Made by a program: the position numbers and the translations under genes. The notes beneath the pieces were generated by a model. That model was not told the DNA's origin. It worked only from the letters and a program-made list of their open reading frames with translations, and made no database searches. This document shows, in pieces, positions 1 through 8,941 of a stretch of DNA of 44,071 nt. The DNA is taken from positions 1-44,071 of the forward strand of contig JACQTF010000132.1 of the NCBI GenBank assembly GCA_016210925.1, read 5' to 3'. Numbering within the stretch: the stretch's first letter is position 1; every line of letters starts with the position of its first letter. Source of the stretch: Acidobacteriota bacterium (GTDB taxonomy: Bacteria; Acidobacteriota; UBA6911; JACQTF01).

Positions 1-1394
1 AGGGAGGTGAAGGCGCGCTGTAGCTCCGCTTCCTGATCGGGGAGGACGGTCCGAAGGTCCACCAGCAGCCGGTTTTCCTCCACCCGGGCGATGATGGGCG
101 GGGAGAACGACCTCAGTCTTTCCTCCAGGGTGTCCGTGGAGTATCGGGGAGAATGGACAGTGATCAGGGTCGTCTCCAATTCCACACCGGGTGCGGAGCC
201 GCCTCCGATGGTGGATCGGCCCGGGGAAAGCTCAAAGGAAAAGGCCGGTTCAAGGGTGGTCAGCTCTTGCACCAGCCGGCCCGCCCGCTGGCCGATCTCG
301 CTGGCCGTCGCCGAAATCATTCGCAGGACCGGGATGTCCTGCCATGCGGAGCCCCGCAGGTACGACCGCAGGGTAGCCTCCAGGGCGCTGTAGGTCAACT
401 TATCCACTCGCAGGGTCCGCATGAGAGGGTTCTTGCGGATCCGGGACACCAGGGCAGCTTTTCCCAAGATGATCCCCGCCTGGGGCCCCCCCATCAGCTT
501 GTCGCCACTGAAGCAGGCCAGGTCCACGCCTGCCGCAAGGCTGTGCTGGACCAAAGGCTCATCGGGGATGCCGTGGGGTTGCAAGTCCACCAGGCAGCCG
601 CTTCCGAGGTCTTCCACGACGGGAATCTGCTGTTCGGCGCCCAGGCGAACGAGATCCTCCAGCGAAGGCCGTTCCGTGAAGCCGATCATGCGGTAGTTGC
701 TGGGATGCACGCGGAGCAGCAGGGCGGTCTCCGTCGAGATGGCCGCGGCATAGTCGCCGATCCGGGTCTTGTTGGTGGTGCCCACCACTGCTAGGATGCC
801 GCCGCTGGATGCCAGGATGTCGGGGATCCGGAAGGAACCGCCGATTTCCACCAGCTCGCCCCGGGAGACGATGACCTGCCGTCCGCGAGCCAGGGTGTGG
901 AGGATCAGGAAGACCGCGGCAGCATTGTTGTTGACCACTGCCGCCGCCTCGCATCCCACCAGGTCCTTCAGGATCTGCTCCGCGTGCTGGTGCCGGGAGC
1001 CACGCTGGCCGGTGGGAAGGTCATACTCCAGGTTGTTGTAACTACCACCCAGCTGCTGAAGGGCGCGGAGGGCGTCCTCGGAAAGCAAAGCTCTTCCCAG
1101 ATTCGTATGCAGGATGACGCCGGTGGCGTTGACGACGGGGCGCAAAGAGGGGCTCAGCCGCTGGAGGACCCGCCGGGCGATTTCCGGCTCCAGCTCATCG
1201 AGCTGTTTCTCCAAATCCTGCGCCGATAAGGCGCCCGAGATGTAGTCAGCCCGGTAACGGGACAACAATGTTTGGGTCTCGCGCAGGACCAGGTCCCGTC
1301 CCGCCTCTTGAACGAGGGTATGGAGCCCCGATGACCCTAAGATCTGGTCCACTGGGGGGATCTTCCTCAAGGCGGATTGTTTGGTTTTTTCCAT
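1..1394 (-). CDS. selA: L-seryl-tRNA(Sec) selenium transferase, C-terminus truncated by window edge
   Basis: Minus-strand translation from ATG at 1394 (MEKTKQSALRKIPPVDQILGSSGLHTLVQEAGRDLVLRETQTLL...VVNATGVILHTNLGRALLSEDAL...ACFSGDKLMGGPQAGIILGK...) is SelA-like; absent from the ORF track because it runs off the edge. Confidence 0.93.
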   Translation of the reverse strand, partial: MEKTKQSALRKIPPVDQILGSSGLHTLVQEAGRDLVLRETQTLLSRYRADYISGALSAQDLEKQLDELEPEIARRVLQRLSPSLRPVVNATGVILHTNLGRALLSEDALRALQQLGGSYNNLEYDLPTGQRGSRHQHAEQILKDLVGCEAAAVVNNNAAAVFLILHTLARGRQVIVSRGELVEIGGSFRIPDILASSGGILAVVGTTNKTRIGDYAAAISTETALLLRVHPSNYRMIGFTERPSLEDLVRLGAEQQIPVVEDLGSGCLVDLQPHGIPDEPLVQHSLAAGVDLACFSGDKLMGGPQAGIILGKAALVSRIRKNPLMRTLRVDKLTYSALEATLRSYLRGSAWQDIPVLRMISATASEIGQRAGRLVQELTTLEPAFSFELSPGRSTIGGGSAPGVELETTLITVHSPRYSTDTLEERLRSFSPPIIARVEENRLLVDLRTVLPDQEAELQRAFTS

Positions 1395-1410
1395 GCCGGG
1401 CTGAAAATCA

Positions 1411-1439
1411 TTGACAGGTCAATCATCTAGAGTTAGCAT
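1411..1439 (+). promoter_or_regulatory. candidate sigma70 promoter TTGACA-N17-TAGCAT upstream of the 1488 ORF
   Basis: Perfect -35 hexamer, 17-nt spacer, 4/6 -10; within the selA/1488 divergent intergenic region. Confidence 0.4.
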
Positions 1440-1452
1440 TACGGCCCGAACG

Positions 1453-1484
1453 AAGTCAAGGGCATCCCAAGTCAAGGGCATCCC
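1453..1484. repeat. perfect 16-bp tandem duplication (AAGTCAAGGGCATCCC x2)
   Basis: Read directly; ends 3 nt before the GTG start at 1488. Confidence 0.95.
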
Positions 1485-1487
1485 CCG

Positions 1488-2066
1488 GTGACCTTAGACG
1501 AACAGCTCAACCGCCTCGAGAATTGGATCCGGCGAGTTAAGATCGAGTACGATATTTTCTTCGCTGGCGCCAGCAAGAGGCCTCCCTTCGACCTCGTCAG
1601 CAAGATCGAGTCCACCATCAAGTCGCTGGCTGAAAATATGGCCATGTCGTACGCCCAGCGATTCCGGTACAACACCTTGACGGCCAACTATTACGCTCAT
1701 CGAGACTTATGGCGCCGGACCTTCCGGGAAAAGGAAGAGGGTGGGCGTTTGAGGAACGAGGAAGAGCTGTACGGACTTATAGGGGGAAAAGCTCCGTCCG
1801 AGATCGAGGACTACCTGCGCATTGAATGTTCGGAACCCGATCGGGAGATCGAGAAGATCGAGGAACTTTATGAATTCTTTGTCACATCACGGAAAAAGAG
1901 AGGGGAGGAGGAGGTCCCGCTGGAGCGCTTCTGCCAGTTCATCAAACAAAAGACGCCACAATTGAAGCAAAAATTTCACTCTCACTCCGTCTTCTTCGAG
2001 GTCAAGGTAACGAAGGAGGGAGTTCGGCTGGTGGCCAGACCCCCTCATCCGGTCAAGACTGCGTGA
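1488..2066 (+). CDS. conserved hypothetical protein (possibly MXAN_5187 C-terminal-domain-like)
   Basis: 192-aa ORF with GTG start; coherent soluble protein composition (MTLDEQLNRLENWIRRVKIEYDIFFAGASKRPPFDL...). Family guess is tentative. Confidence 0.75.
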   Translation: MTLDEQLNRLENWIRRVKIEYDIFFAGASKRPPFDLVSKIESTIKSLAENMAMSYAQRFRYNTLTANYYAHRDLWRRTFREKEEGGRLRNEEELYGLIGGKAPSEIEDYLRIECSEPDREIEKIEELYEFFVTSRKKRGEEEVPLERFCQFIKQKTPQLKQKFHSHSVFFEVKVTKEGVRLVARPPHPVKTA

Positions 2067-2163
2067 GGTACCGGACAGTGCCGGAAAACACCCACACACC
2101 TCCCTCAACCCCTAACAAAGTCGCTCGGTGAGAAAATTTCGAGGCGGGCGTGGTGCGTCAGAA

Positions 2164-2376
2164 CTAAAGCTTGATGACCTTATCAGCCTGAGGACCTTTC
2201 GGGCCGTCTACGATCTCGAACTCGACCCGCTGCCCCTCTTCCAAGGTCCTGTAGCCGTCACCTTGAATCGCGGTGTAGTGGACAAAAACGTCACCACCAG
2301 CTTCCTTCTCGATGAAACCGTAACCCTTGGTGTTGTTGAACCACTTCACTCGTCCAGTCGTTCTCACGTTGATCAC
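2164..2376 (-). CDS. cold shock domain protein (CspA family)
   Basis: [60 protein letters not shown]; classic CSD with RNP1/RNP2. GTG at 2367 is an alternative start with better SD spacing. Confidence 0.96.
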   Translation of the reverse strand: MINVRTTGRVKWFNNTKGYGFIEKEAGGDVFVHYTAIQGDGYRTLEEGQRVEFEIVDGPKGPQADKVIKL

Positions 2377-2444
2377 CTACCTTGCGAAGATGAAGGCAAC
2401 CGAAGCGCCGTAAAGTATGAGACTATCTCACATGGGAAGAAAAC

Positions 2445-2478
2445 AAAAAGACCGCTAGCGCGATCGCAGCGGTCCAGA
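2445..2478 (-). terminator. intrinsic-terminator-like hairpin in the cspA leader (possible attenuator)
   Basis: On the minus strand GACCGCTGCGATCGCGCTAGCGGTC followed by TTTTTG. Confidence 0.5.
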
Positions 2479-2577
2479 CTTCCCTCAACTTACGCAAACT
2501 TCCATCGCCCTCAGCAAACGGCGTCATGCTAAAAAAAGATCCCTTCGTTGTCAAGAAAAAAATTTGAACCCCGATAA

Positions 2578-2670
2578 ATGGAAAAATGGGGACAGGCTAC
2601 TCATTTTCCGGCATTTGATGTCCGGCAACTCCTTCTGCTGGAAATGAGTAGCCTGTCCCCATTTTTCCAT
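2578..2670. repeat. 93-bp near-perfect inverted repeat (REP/RAYT-hairpin-like), GGGGACAGGCTACTCATTT core
   Basis: Arm ATGGAAAAATGGGGACAGGCTACTCATTT... at 2578 is the reverse complement of ...AAATGAGTAGCCTGTCCCCATTTTTCCAT ending at 2670. Confidence 0.9.
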
Positions 2671-2707
2671 AAGTTCGAAAAATTCGGAGAGGAGGAAGGG
2701 GTGGGAC

Positions 2708-4264
2708 ATGAGTTACAGAGCCCTATGCAGCGTATGGGACAAGCGAGGGTTGGCTGATTTTGCTCGAGGAATTGAGAAGTTAGGCTGGACCGTCATTTCG
2801 ACGGGAGGGACCGCTCGCGAGCTGGGGCGTTCGGGAATCGCCGTTCAAGAGGTTTCCCAGATCACCGGTTTTCCGGAAATCCTGGAGGGGAGGGTCAAAA
2901 CGCTACATCCCCGCATTCACGGAGGCATCCTGGCCCGCCGGGACCGGGGGCCCCATGTGGCTGATTTGAGGGAGCACCGGATCGAGCCCATCGACCTGGT
3001 CGTGGTCAACCTCTACCCGTTTGCGGAGACGGTCCGGGCAGGAGGTTCCATCGACGAAGCAGTAGAACAAATCGATATCGGTGGTCCCACTTTGCTGCGG
3101 GCGGCTGCCAAGAACTTTCACGACGTGGCCGTGGTGGTGGACCCGAGCGACTACGGGGCTGTCCTGGAAGAATTGCAACGAGGGCTCAGCCTGGCCACGC
3201 GGCTCCGGCTGGCGCGCCAGGCCTTCGCTCACGTGACGGGATACGACTCGGCCATCGCAGAGTACTTCTCCCGCCTGTCTGTCGAGGGAGAGAAAATCGT
3301 GGAGAGTCGGGAGCTGGCCTCCTTCTCCGGATACCTTGCGCTGGAGCTGGAGAAGGTCGCCTCGCTTCGCTACGGAGAGAACCCCCACCAGCGAGCGGCT
3401 GTGTATCGCATGCGGGGCGAAAGGGCAGGCGTAGTCAGCGCCGAGCAGATCCAGGGCAAGGAGCTCTCGTACAACAACTACTTGGACCTCTCCGCGGCCT
3501 GGGACCTGATCCGGGAATTCTCGGAGCCGGCAGCCTGCATCATCAAGCACACCAATCCGTGCGGGGTGGCCATCGGCTCGACCCTGGAGGATGCGTATGC
3601 CAGGGCGTACGAGACGGATCCCATTTCCGCGTTTGGGTCGGTCATTGGCTTCAACCGTGTGGTGGACCGGAAGGTGGCCGAGGCCGTGGCCAAGACCTTT
3701 GTCGAGGCTGTCCTTGCGCCCGATTACGACCCTGCTGCTCTGGGCGTTTTGAAGGCAAGAAAGAACCTGCGCATCATGCGCCTCCCCTGGGATGGGGGCA
3801 CGGGCGCGCTTCTCAACTACCGATCCATTTCCGGTGGGATGCTGGTGCAGGACGCGGATCGCTATTTCCTCAAGACCGACGACTGGAAGAGCGTAGGATC
3901 CACAGAACTCGATCCCGCCCTGGCCGCGGACCTGGGGTTTGCCTGGAAGGTGGCCAAGCATGTGAAGTCCAATGCCATCGTGCTGGCTCGAGAGGGTCGG
4001 ACCCTGGGAGTGGGAGCGGGGCAGATGAGCCGCGTGGATTCGGTCCGCATCGCCATCCAGAAGGCGGTGGCCCCTCTTCGAGGTTCCGTGATGGCATCGG
4101 ACGCTTTCTTTCCCTTTCGGGATAGCCTGGACGAGGCGGCCAGGGCGGGAATCAGAGCGGTGATCGAACCGGGGGGGTCCATTCGGGACGATGAGGTGAT
4201 CGCCGCCGCCAACGAACACGGAATTTCCCTTGTTTTCACCGGGATCCGCCATTTTCGGCACTGA
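2708..4264 (+). CDS. purH: bifunctional AICAR formyltransferase/IMP cyclohydrolase
   Basis: [44 protein letters not shown]...[26 protein letters not shown]...[22 protein letters not shown] upstream. Confidence 0.97.
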   Translation: MSYRALCSVWDKRGLADFARGIEKLGWTVISTGGTARELGRSGIAVQEVSQITGFPEILEGRVKTLHPRIHGGILARRDRGPHVADLREHRIEPIDLVVVNLYPFAETVRAGGSIDEAVEQIDIGGPTLLRAAAKNFHDVAVVVDPSDYGAVLEELQRGLSLATRLRLARQAFAHVTGYDSAIAEYFSRLSVEGEKIVESRELASFSGYLALELEKVASLRYGENPHQRAAVYRMRGERAGVVSAEQIQGKELSYNNYLDLSAAWDLIREFSEPAACIIKHTNPCGVAIGSTLEDAYARAYETDPISAFGSVIGFNRVVDRKVAEAVAKTFVEAVLAPDYDPAALGVLKARKNLRIMRLPWDGGTGALLNYRSISGGMLVQDADRYFLKTDDWKSVGSTELDPALAADLGFAWKVAKHVKSNAIVLAREGRTLGVGAGQMSRVDSVRIAIQKAVAPLRGSVMASDAFFPFRDSLDEAARAGIRAVIEPGGSIRDDEVIAAANEHGISLVFTGIRHFRH

Positions 4265-4328
4265 TCCGACGGAAGGCACCCCGGGGCACTTGGATGAGGG
4301 CTTCTTTCGGCTAAGTACGAATGTTTGT

Positions 4329-4357
4329 TTGACTTCCGGGCCGTCCGGTGGTATAAA
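4329..4357 (+). promoter_or_regulatory. sigma70 promoter TTGACT-N17-TATAAA upstream of gpsA
   Basis: Near-consensus hexamers with exact 17-nt spacing. Confidence 0.65.
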
Positions 4358-4431
4358 GGCACCCCTGCGCTTGTGCCCCATTCGGGTACGGGCGCGAGCG
4401 ATATGGTCCCTGAGGACACCCGGAGCCTTCT

Positions 4432-5427
4432 TTGAAGACGGTTTCAGTCATTGGTGCCGGGAGCTGGGGAACTGCCCTTGCCGTCCTGCTAGCGGGCATT
4501 GGCCATTCGGTGAGGCTGTGGGCCCGTCGAGTTGAACTGGCGGAGGCCCTGATCAAGGAGCGGGAAAATAAGGCTTATTTGCCAGGCGTGGTCATCCCTC
4601 CGGCGGTCTCTGTTTACCACGATCTGGGAGCTGTCCTCCAGAACGCGCAGCTGGTCCTGTCCGCAATTCCTTCCCACACGGTGCGCGAGATTTACACAAA
4701 GATGCTGCCCCATCTGGATTCGGACATGATCCTGGTGAGCGCCACCAAAGGAATCGAGAACGAGACGTTGATGAGAATGTCGGAGGTGATTCGGGACGTG
4801 GTGGGCGTCTTCCGCCCGCGGATCGTGGCCCTTTCCGGTCCGTCGTTTGCCAGGGAGGTGGTGCTGGGGCATCCGACGACCGTGGTGGCAGCCTCCAGCG
4901 ATGCAGAGGCTGCGGCGGTGGTTCAGCGGGAATGTTCTGCGCCGCACTTTCGGATTTATCGGAACTCGGATTTAACGGGCACGGAGCTGGGAGGATCGGT
5001 TAAGAACGTCATTGCCATCGCTGCCGGAGTGGTCCGCGGATTGGGCTTTGGATCCAATACCCTGGCGGGATTGGTCTGCAGGGGGCTGGCGGAGATGAGG
5101 CGCCTGGCGGCCGCGCTGGGAGCGCGGCAGGAGACCCTTTCGGGCCTGGCGGGCCTGGGTGACCTGGTCCTGACCTGCACTGGGGAGCTCAGTCGAAACC
5201 GGTCCGTGGGGGTCGAGTTGGGCCGGGGTCGTGCCTTGGAGGAAATCACCGCAAGGACCTCCATGGTGGCCGAGGGAATCCGAACCACTCCAGCGACACT
5301 GAGGCTGGCCCAAAAGCACCATGTGGAGATGCCTATCACCGAACAGATGCATGCGGTGCTGTACGAACGCAAGCCTCCCCGGCAGGCCATCGAGGAACTG
5401 ATGGTCCGTTCCTTGAAGGATGAGTGA
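4432..5427 (+). CDS. gpsA: NAD(P)H-dependent glycerol-3-phosphate dehydrogenase (TTG start)
   Basis: [32 protein letters not shown]...[22 protein letters not shown]...[20 protein letters not shown]. Confidence 0.97.
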   Translation: MKTVSVIGAGSWGTALAVLLAGIGHSVRLWARRVELAEALIKERENKAYLPGVVIPPAVSVYHDLGAVLQNAQLVLSAIPSHTVREIYTKMLPHLDSDMILVSATKGIENETLMRMSEVIRDVVGVFRPRIVALSGPSFAREVVLGHPTTVVAASSDAEAAAVVQRECSAPHFRIYRNSDLTGTELGGSVKNVIAIAAGVVRGLGFGSNTLAGLVCRGLAEMRRLAAALGARQETLSGLAGLGDLVLTCTGELSRNRSVGVELGRGRALEEITARTSMVAEGIRTTPATLRLAQKHHVEMPITEQMHAVLYERKPPRQAIEELMVRSLKDE

Positions 5428-5469
5428 GTCCTGGCGGTTTCCATCGCCGCCGCAAGGACCGATGTCGAG

Positions 5470-7173
5470 ATGAAAAGAAAGAGACCGACCAAGATCCTCT
5501 ACACGCTGCTGGCGGGCATGATGGTGGTGGCCGGAGTTCCCCTGGCCATCAACAGCTGGCTCCTCATCTCGTACAATCGCGACCTCTTGAGCCGAGAACT
5601 GAAACTGCAGCAACTGCAATTGTGCCGCTCGCTGGCTTCCGAGGTGGGGACTTACATGACGGGCCTGGGCAACCAGCTGCTGGGGATTCAGCGGAGCCTG
5701 GAGGCGACGGGCAAGCCCCTCCTGGACGACAGCTTCGTCCAGGACGCCGAGAACCGTCGATTGCTGGAAAGCCTGGTTCAAGAGAGCGACAACACCCTGT
5801 TCTTGCAGGTGGTCAACCGGGACGGGAAGGGGATCCAGGCGGGGTATCCGTTGACGGATCCGAGACTGCTGGCCCTGCTGGACGAGGCGTTCCAGCGAGT
5901 GGTGGGGGGGCAGTACTCGGTGATCAGCAATCCCCACTATGTGGAGGGCATCGACCAGGTCGTGGTGATCCTGTCCCGGGCAGTCCATGTGGGCGACGAG
6001 CTGGTGGGTGTCCTCTCGGCGGTGGTGAGCCTGGAGCCCGTCCATCGGCTGGTGCGTGAAACCAGCGGACGCGGCGGCAACAGCGTGTTCATCGTGGATT
6101 CCCGCGGTCGCTTGTTCGCCCACGCAGAAAGCCAGTTGACCAAGGCCAATCCCGACCTGTCCCGGATGGAGCTGATCAGGGACATGAAATCCCAGACCAG
6201 TACCACGATGACCTACCACCGCCCCGACACCGGCGAGTCCATGATCGGGACCGTGGCCGTGGTGGAGGACGTGGGATGGGGCGTGGTGGCGGAAGCCAAA
6301 GAAGAGTACCTGAACTTCCCCGTTCGGCAGATGATCAGCCAGACCCTCCTGTGGACCCTTCTGGCCGTGGTGCTGGCGGGGGGAATCAGCATTCTCTTCT
6401 CGAGACAGATCAGCGTTCCCATCCAAAGGCTGGCGGAGACTACCCGGTCTATCGCTGCCGGCCAGTGGGACGAGCGGGTGCAGGTCAAGACCCGCAACGA
6501 GCTGGGGATGCTGGGCGAGAACTTCAACTTGATGGCCGAGCATATCGAGGACTACATCGAGCAGCTCAAGCAAGCCCTCCGGCAGAACAAGGAGCTGTTC
6601 ATGGCGGCCATCAAGACCCTGGCAGCGGCCATCGATGCCAAAGATCCTTACACCCGCGGCCACTCGGAGCGCGTGATGCGCTACGCCACCCACATCGCGG
6701 AACAGATGGAATTGAGCGAGGACGAGATTGAGATGGTGAAGCTCTCGGCCCTGCTCCACGATGTGGGAAAGATCGGCATCGAGGACGCGATCTTGAAGAA
6801 GCCAGGTGCCCTGACCCAGCAGGAATACGAGGTGATGAAGCAGCATCCGGAAAAGGGCGCCAACATCATGGGACAGATTCCCCAGCTCAAGGAGATCATC
6901 CCGGGGATGCGTTTCCACCACGAGCAACTGGACGGCAAAGGCTACCCGTTGGGGCTCCGCGGCCATGAGATCCCGTTGTCGGCGCGCATCATCGGCGTGG
7001 CTGACACCTTTGACGCTATGACCACGGAGCGGCCTTACCAGCGTCCCCTGACCCATGAGTTCGCCCTGGAAAAAATCAAGGGCATGATTAACGTGAAGTT
7101 CGACGAGCACGTGGTGGGCGCCCTGATCAAAGCGTACAAGGAAGGCCGAATCAAGGAAAAAGTCCTCGTTTGA
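5470..7173 (+). CDS. membrane sensor with extracytoplasmic domain, HAMP and HD-GYP phosphodiesterase domain
   Basis: N-terminal TM, HAMP-like linker, then HSERVMRYATHIAEQM...LLHDVGKIGIEDAILKKPGALTQQEYEVMKQHPEKGANIM...HHEQLDGKGYPLGLRGHEIPLSARIIGVADTFDAMTTERPYQ. Confidence 0.92.
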   Translation: MKRKRPTKILYTLLAGMMVVAGVPLAINSWLLISYNRDLLSRELKLQQLQLCRSLASEVGTYMTGLGNQLLGIQRSLEATGKPLLDDSFVQDAENRRLLESLVQESDNTLFLQVVNRDGKGIQAGYPLTDPRLLALLDEAFQRVVGGQYSVISNPHYVEGIDQVVVILSRAVHVGDELVGVLSAVVSLEPVHRLVRETSGRGGNSVFIVDSRGRLFAHAESQLTKANPDLSRMELIRDMKSQTSTTMTYHRPDTGESMIGTVAVVEDVGWGVVAEAKEEYLNFPVRQMISQTLLWTLLAVVLAGGISILFSRQISVPIQRLAETTRSIAAGQWDERVQVKTRNELGMLGENFNLMAEHIEDYIEQLKQALRQNKELFMAAIKTLAAAIDAKDPYTRGHSERVMRYATHIAEQMELSEDEIEMVKLSALLHDVGKIGIEDAILKKPGALTQQEYEVMKQHPEKGANIMGQIPQLKEIIPGMRFHHEQLDGKGYPLGLRGHEIPLSARIIGVADTFDAMTTERPYQRPLTHEFALEKIKGMINVKFDEHVVGALIKAYKEGRIKEKVLV

Positions 7174-7174
7174 A

Positions 7175-7278
7175 GAAAACCTGAAACCTGAAACTTGAAA
7201 CCAGGGAAGGCACCGATTGTGCGACGCCGGGTTTTGGCTTTTAGGTTTCAGGTTTTAGGTTTCAGGTTTTAGGTTTTT
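7175..7278. repeat. inverted heptamer array, AAACCTG family
   Basis: Left aaacctgaaacctgaaacttgaaacc; right ggcttttaggtttcaggttttaggtttcaggttttaggttttt. Confidence 0.9.
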
Positions 7279-8043
7279 ATGTTGCTGGTCATCGATATTG
7301 GAAATAGCAACACCGGGCTGGGCGTGTATGAGGGCGAGAGGCTGGCAGCACACTGGCGCCTGACGACCCAGAGAGAACGCACCGTGGACGAATACGGGAT
7401 CCTGTGCAGGAACCTGTTCAGCCTGGCGGGCATTGCTCCCGGCCAGATCGATGCCATCGCCATCGCGTCCGTGGTCCCGCCGTTGAACCAGACACTGGAG
7501 GAGATGGCCACTTCCTATTTTCGCGTGAACCCTTTGTTTATCGAGCCGGACCTGGAGCTGGGGATGCCCAACCGTTATCACCCCCCCACCGATGTAGGAG
7601 CCGACCGCCTGGTCAACGCCGTGGCGGCCTACGCCAAGTATGGTGGTCCAGCCATTGTGGTGGACTTCGGCACTGCCACCACCTTTGATGCCATCTCCGG
7701 GGAAGGGGAATACCTGGGGGGGGTCATCGCGCCTGGCATCTACATCGCGTCTGAGGCGCTCTTCCTGAAGGCTGCGAAGCTGCCCCGGGTGGACTTCAAG
7801 AGGCCTCCGGCCGTCATCGGTCAGACCACGGTGCACAGCATCCAGTCGGGTCTCTACTACGGCTACCTCAGCCTGTTGGAAGGCATCCTTCGGCGAATGA
7901 AGCGCGAGCTGAAGGATCCGCGGGTCATCGCCACCGGAGGTTTGGCCGAGCTCATGGCCCGCGACGCCCGGGACATCCATACCGTGGACCCCTTTCTCAC
8001 CCTGGAAGGCCTCCGCATCCTTTACCATCGCCTCCGCCCTTAG
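7279..8043 (+). CDS. coaX: type III pantothenate kinase
   Basis: MLLVIDIGNSNTGLGVYEGERLAAHWRLTTQRERTVDEYGILCRNLF...GADRLVNAVAAYAKYGGPAIVVDFGTATTFDAIS...YLGGVIAPG. Confidence 0.96.
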   Translation: MLLVIDIGNSNTGLGVYEGERLAAHWRLTTQRERTVDEYGILCRNLFSLAGIAPGQIDAIAIASVVPPLNQTLEEMATSYFRVNPLFIEPDLELGMPNRYHPPTDVGADRLVNAVAAYAKYGGPAIVVDFGTATTFDAISGEGEYLGGVIAPGIYIASEALFLKAAKLPRVDFKRPPAVIGQTTVHSIQSGLYYGYLSLLEGILRRMKRELKDPRVIATGGLAELMARDARDIHTVDPFLTLEGLRILYHRLRP

Positions 8044-8051
8044 TACTTTTT

Positions 8052-8184
8052 CGTCAACCGTCAACCGTCAATGGTCAAAAGGAAGTAACCTGACACTCGG
8101 GTGAAATTTTTTCGCAAACCTTCGGGGCAGCTGGTTGTTTTCTGTAGGGAGGCCAAATGACGATTGACGATTGACCATCGATGG
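8052..8184. repeat. inverted heptamer array, GTCAACC family
   Basis: Left cgtcaaccgtcaaccgtcaatggtcaa; right tgacgattgacgattgaccatcgatgg. Confidence 0.85.
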
Positions 8185-8227
8185 AATGGCGCACCCCGCG
8201 AGGGGCAGGTTACAATATGAACACAGC

Positions 8228-8941
8228 ATGGAGCAGCAGAGGGAGCATCACAATTACTACAATTACTACACCGAGATCGAAGATCACTTCGTTCGCCGCC
8301 GAGGGAAAAACCTGCTGGTTTCGCCCCTGGATTGGTCCCTGATTGCCACGTGGAAGGAAACGGGGATTCCCCTGCGAATCGTCCTGCGGGGGATCGACCG
8401 TGCGTTCGATGGGTTCGAGGCGCGGGCGCGCAAGGGGCGGCTCGTCAATTCGCTTTTCTACTGCCACCAGGCCGTCATGGAGGCGTTCGAGGAGTACCGA
8501 GAGAGCCGGGTCGGGAGTGACTCGCAGGCGTCAGCCCCCCCGGTGGACCAAAGGCCGCTGCTGGAGTTTTTCCAGCGAAAACTGGTGGAGATCGAGGAAG
8601 CCCGTCCCTGCTTTCAGAATCCGCCCTGGCTCGCCGAAGAATTCGAAGGGTGCCTGGCCCGGCTCCGGGAGCTGGATCAAAGCGCCCGGGAGATGCCTGA
8701 GTCTCGGCTGGAGAGCCTGGAACGGGATCTCAGCGTAATGGACCAGCGGCTGCTGGCCGCGGTGGAGAAGGTGGTGGAACCCGGGCGGGTGGAGGAGTGG
8801 AAAAAGCAGGGAAAGGCTGCTCTCAGAATCTACAAGAGGAGGGTGGACAAGGAAACGTACGAGAAAATCTTTGCCAACTTTCTCCGGCGGAAGCTGCGTG
8901 AGGCCTACCGCCTGCCTCAATTCACCCTGTTCCAACTATGA
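8228..8941 (+). CDS. conserved protein of unknown function, probably translationally coupled to rlmD
   Basis: MEQQREHHNYYNYYTEIEDHFVRRRGKNLLVSPLDWSLIATWKETGIPLRIVLRGIDRAFDGFEARAR...; ATGA overlap with next CDS. The ORF-track start (8171 TTG) lies in the repeat array, so 8228 ATG is preferred. Confidence 0.8.
   Translation: MEQQREHHNYYNYYTEIEDHFVRRRGKNLLVSPLDWSLIATWKETGIPLRIVLRGIDRAFDGFEARARKGRLVNSLFYCHQAVMEAFEEYRESRVGSDSQASAPPVDQRPLLEFFQRKLVEIEEARPCFQNPPWLAEEFEGCLARLRELDQSAREMPESRLESLERDLSVMDQRLLAAVEKVVEPGRVEEWKKQGKAALRIYKRRVDKETYEKIFANFLRRKLREAYRLPQFTLFQL

Noticed and set aside
2903-4381. Long minus-strand ORF of 492 aa opposite purH
   Set aside because: Antisense shadow of a clearly recognised purH; composition (H/G/R-rich) is typical of high-GC shadow ORFs.
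4972-7110. 712-aa minus-strand ORF opposite the gpsA end and HD-GYP gene
   Set aside because: Shadow ORF of recognised genes; no coherent domain.
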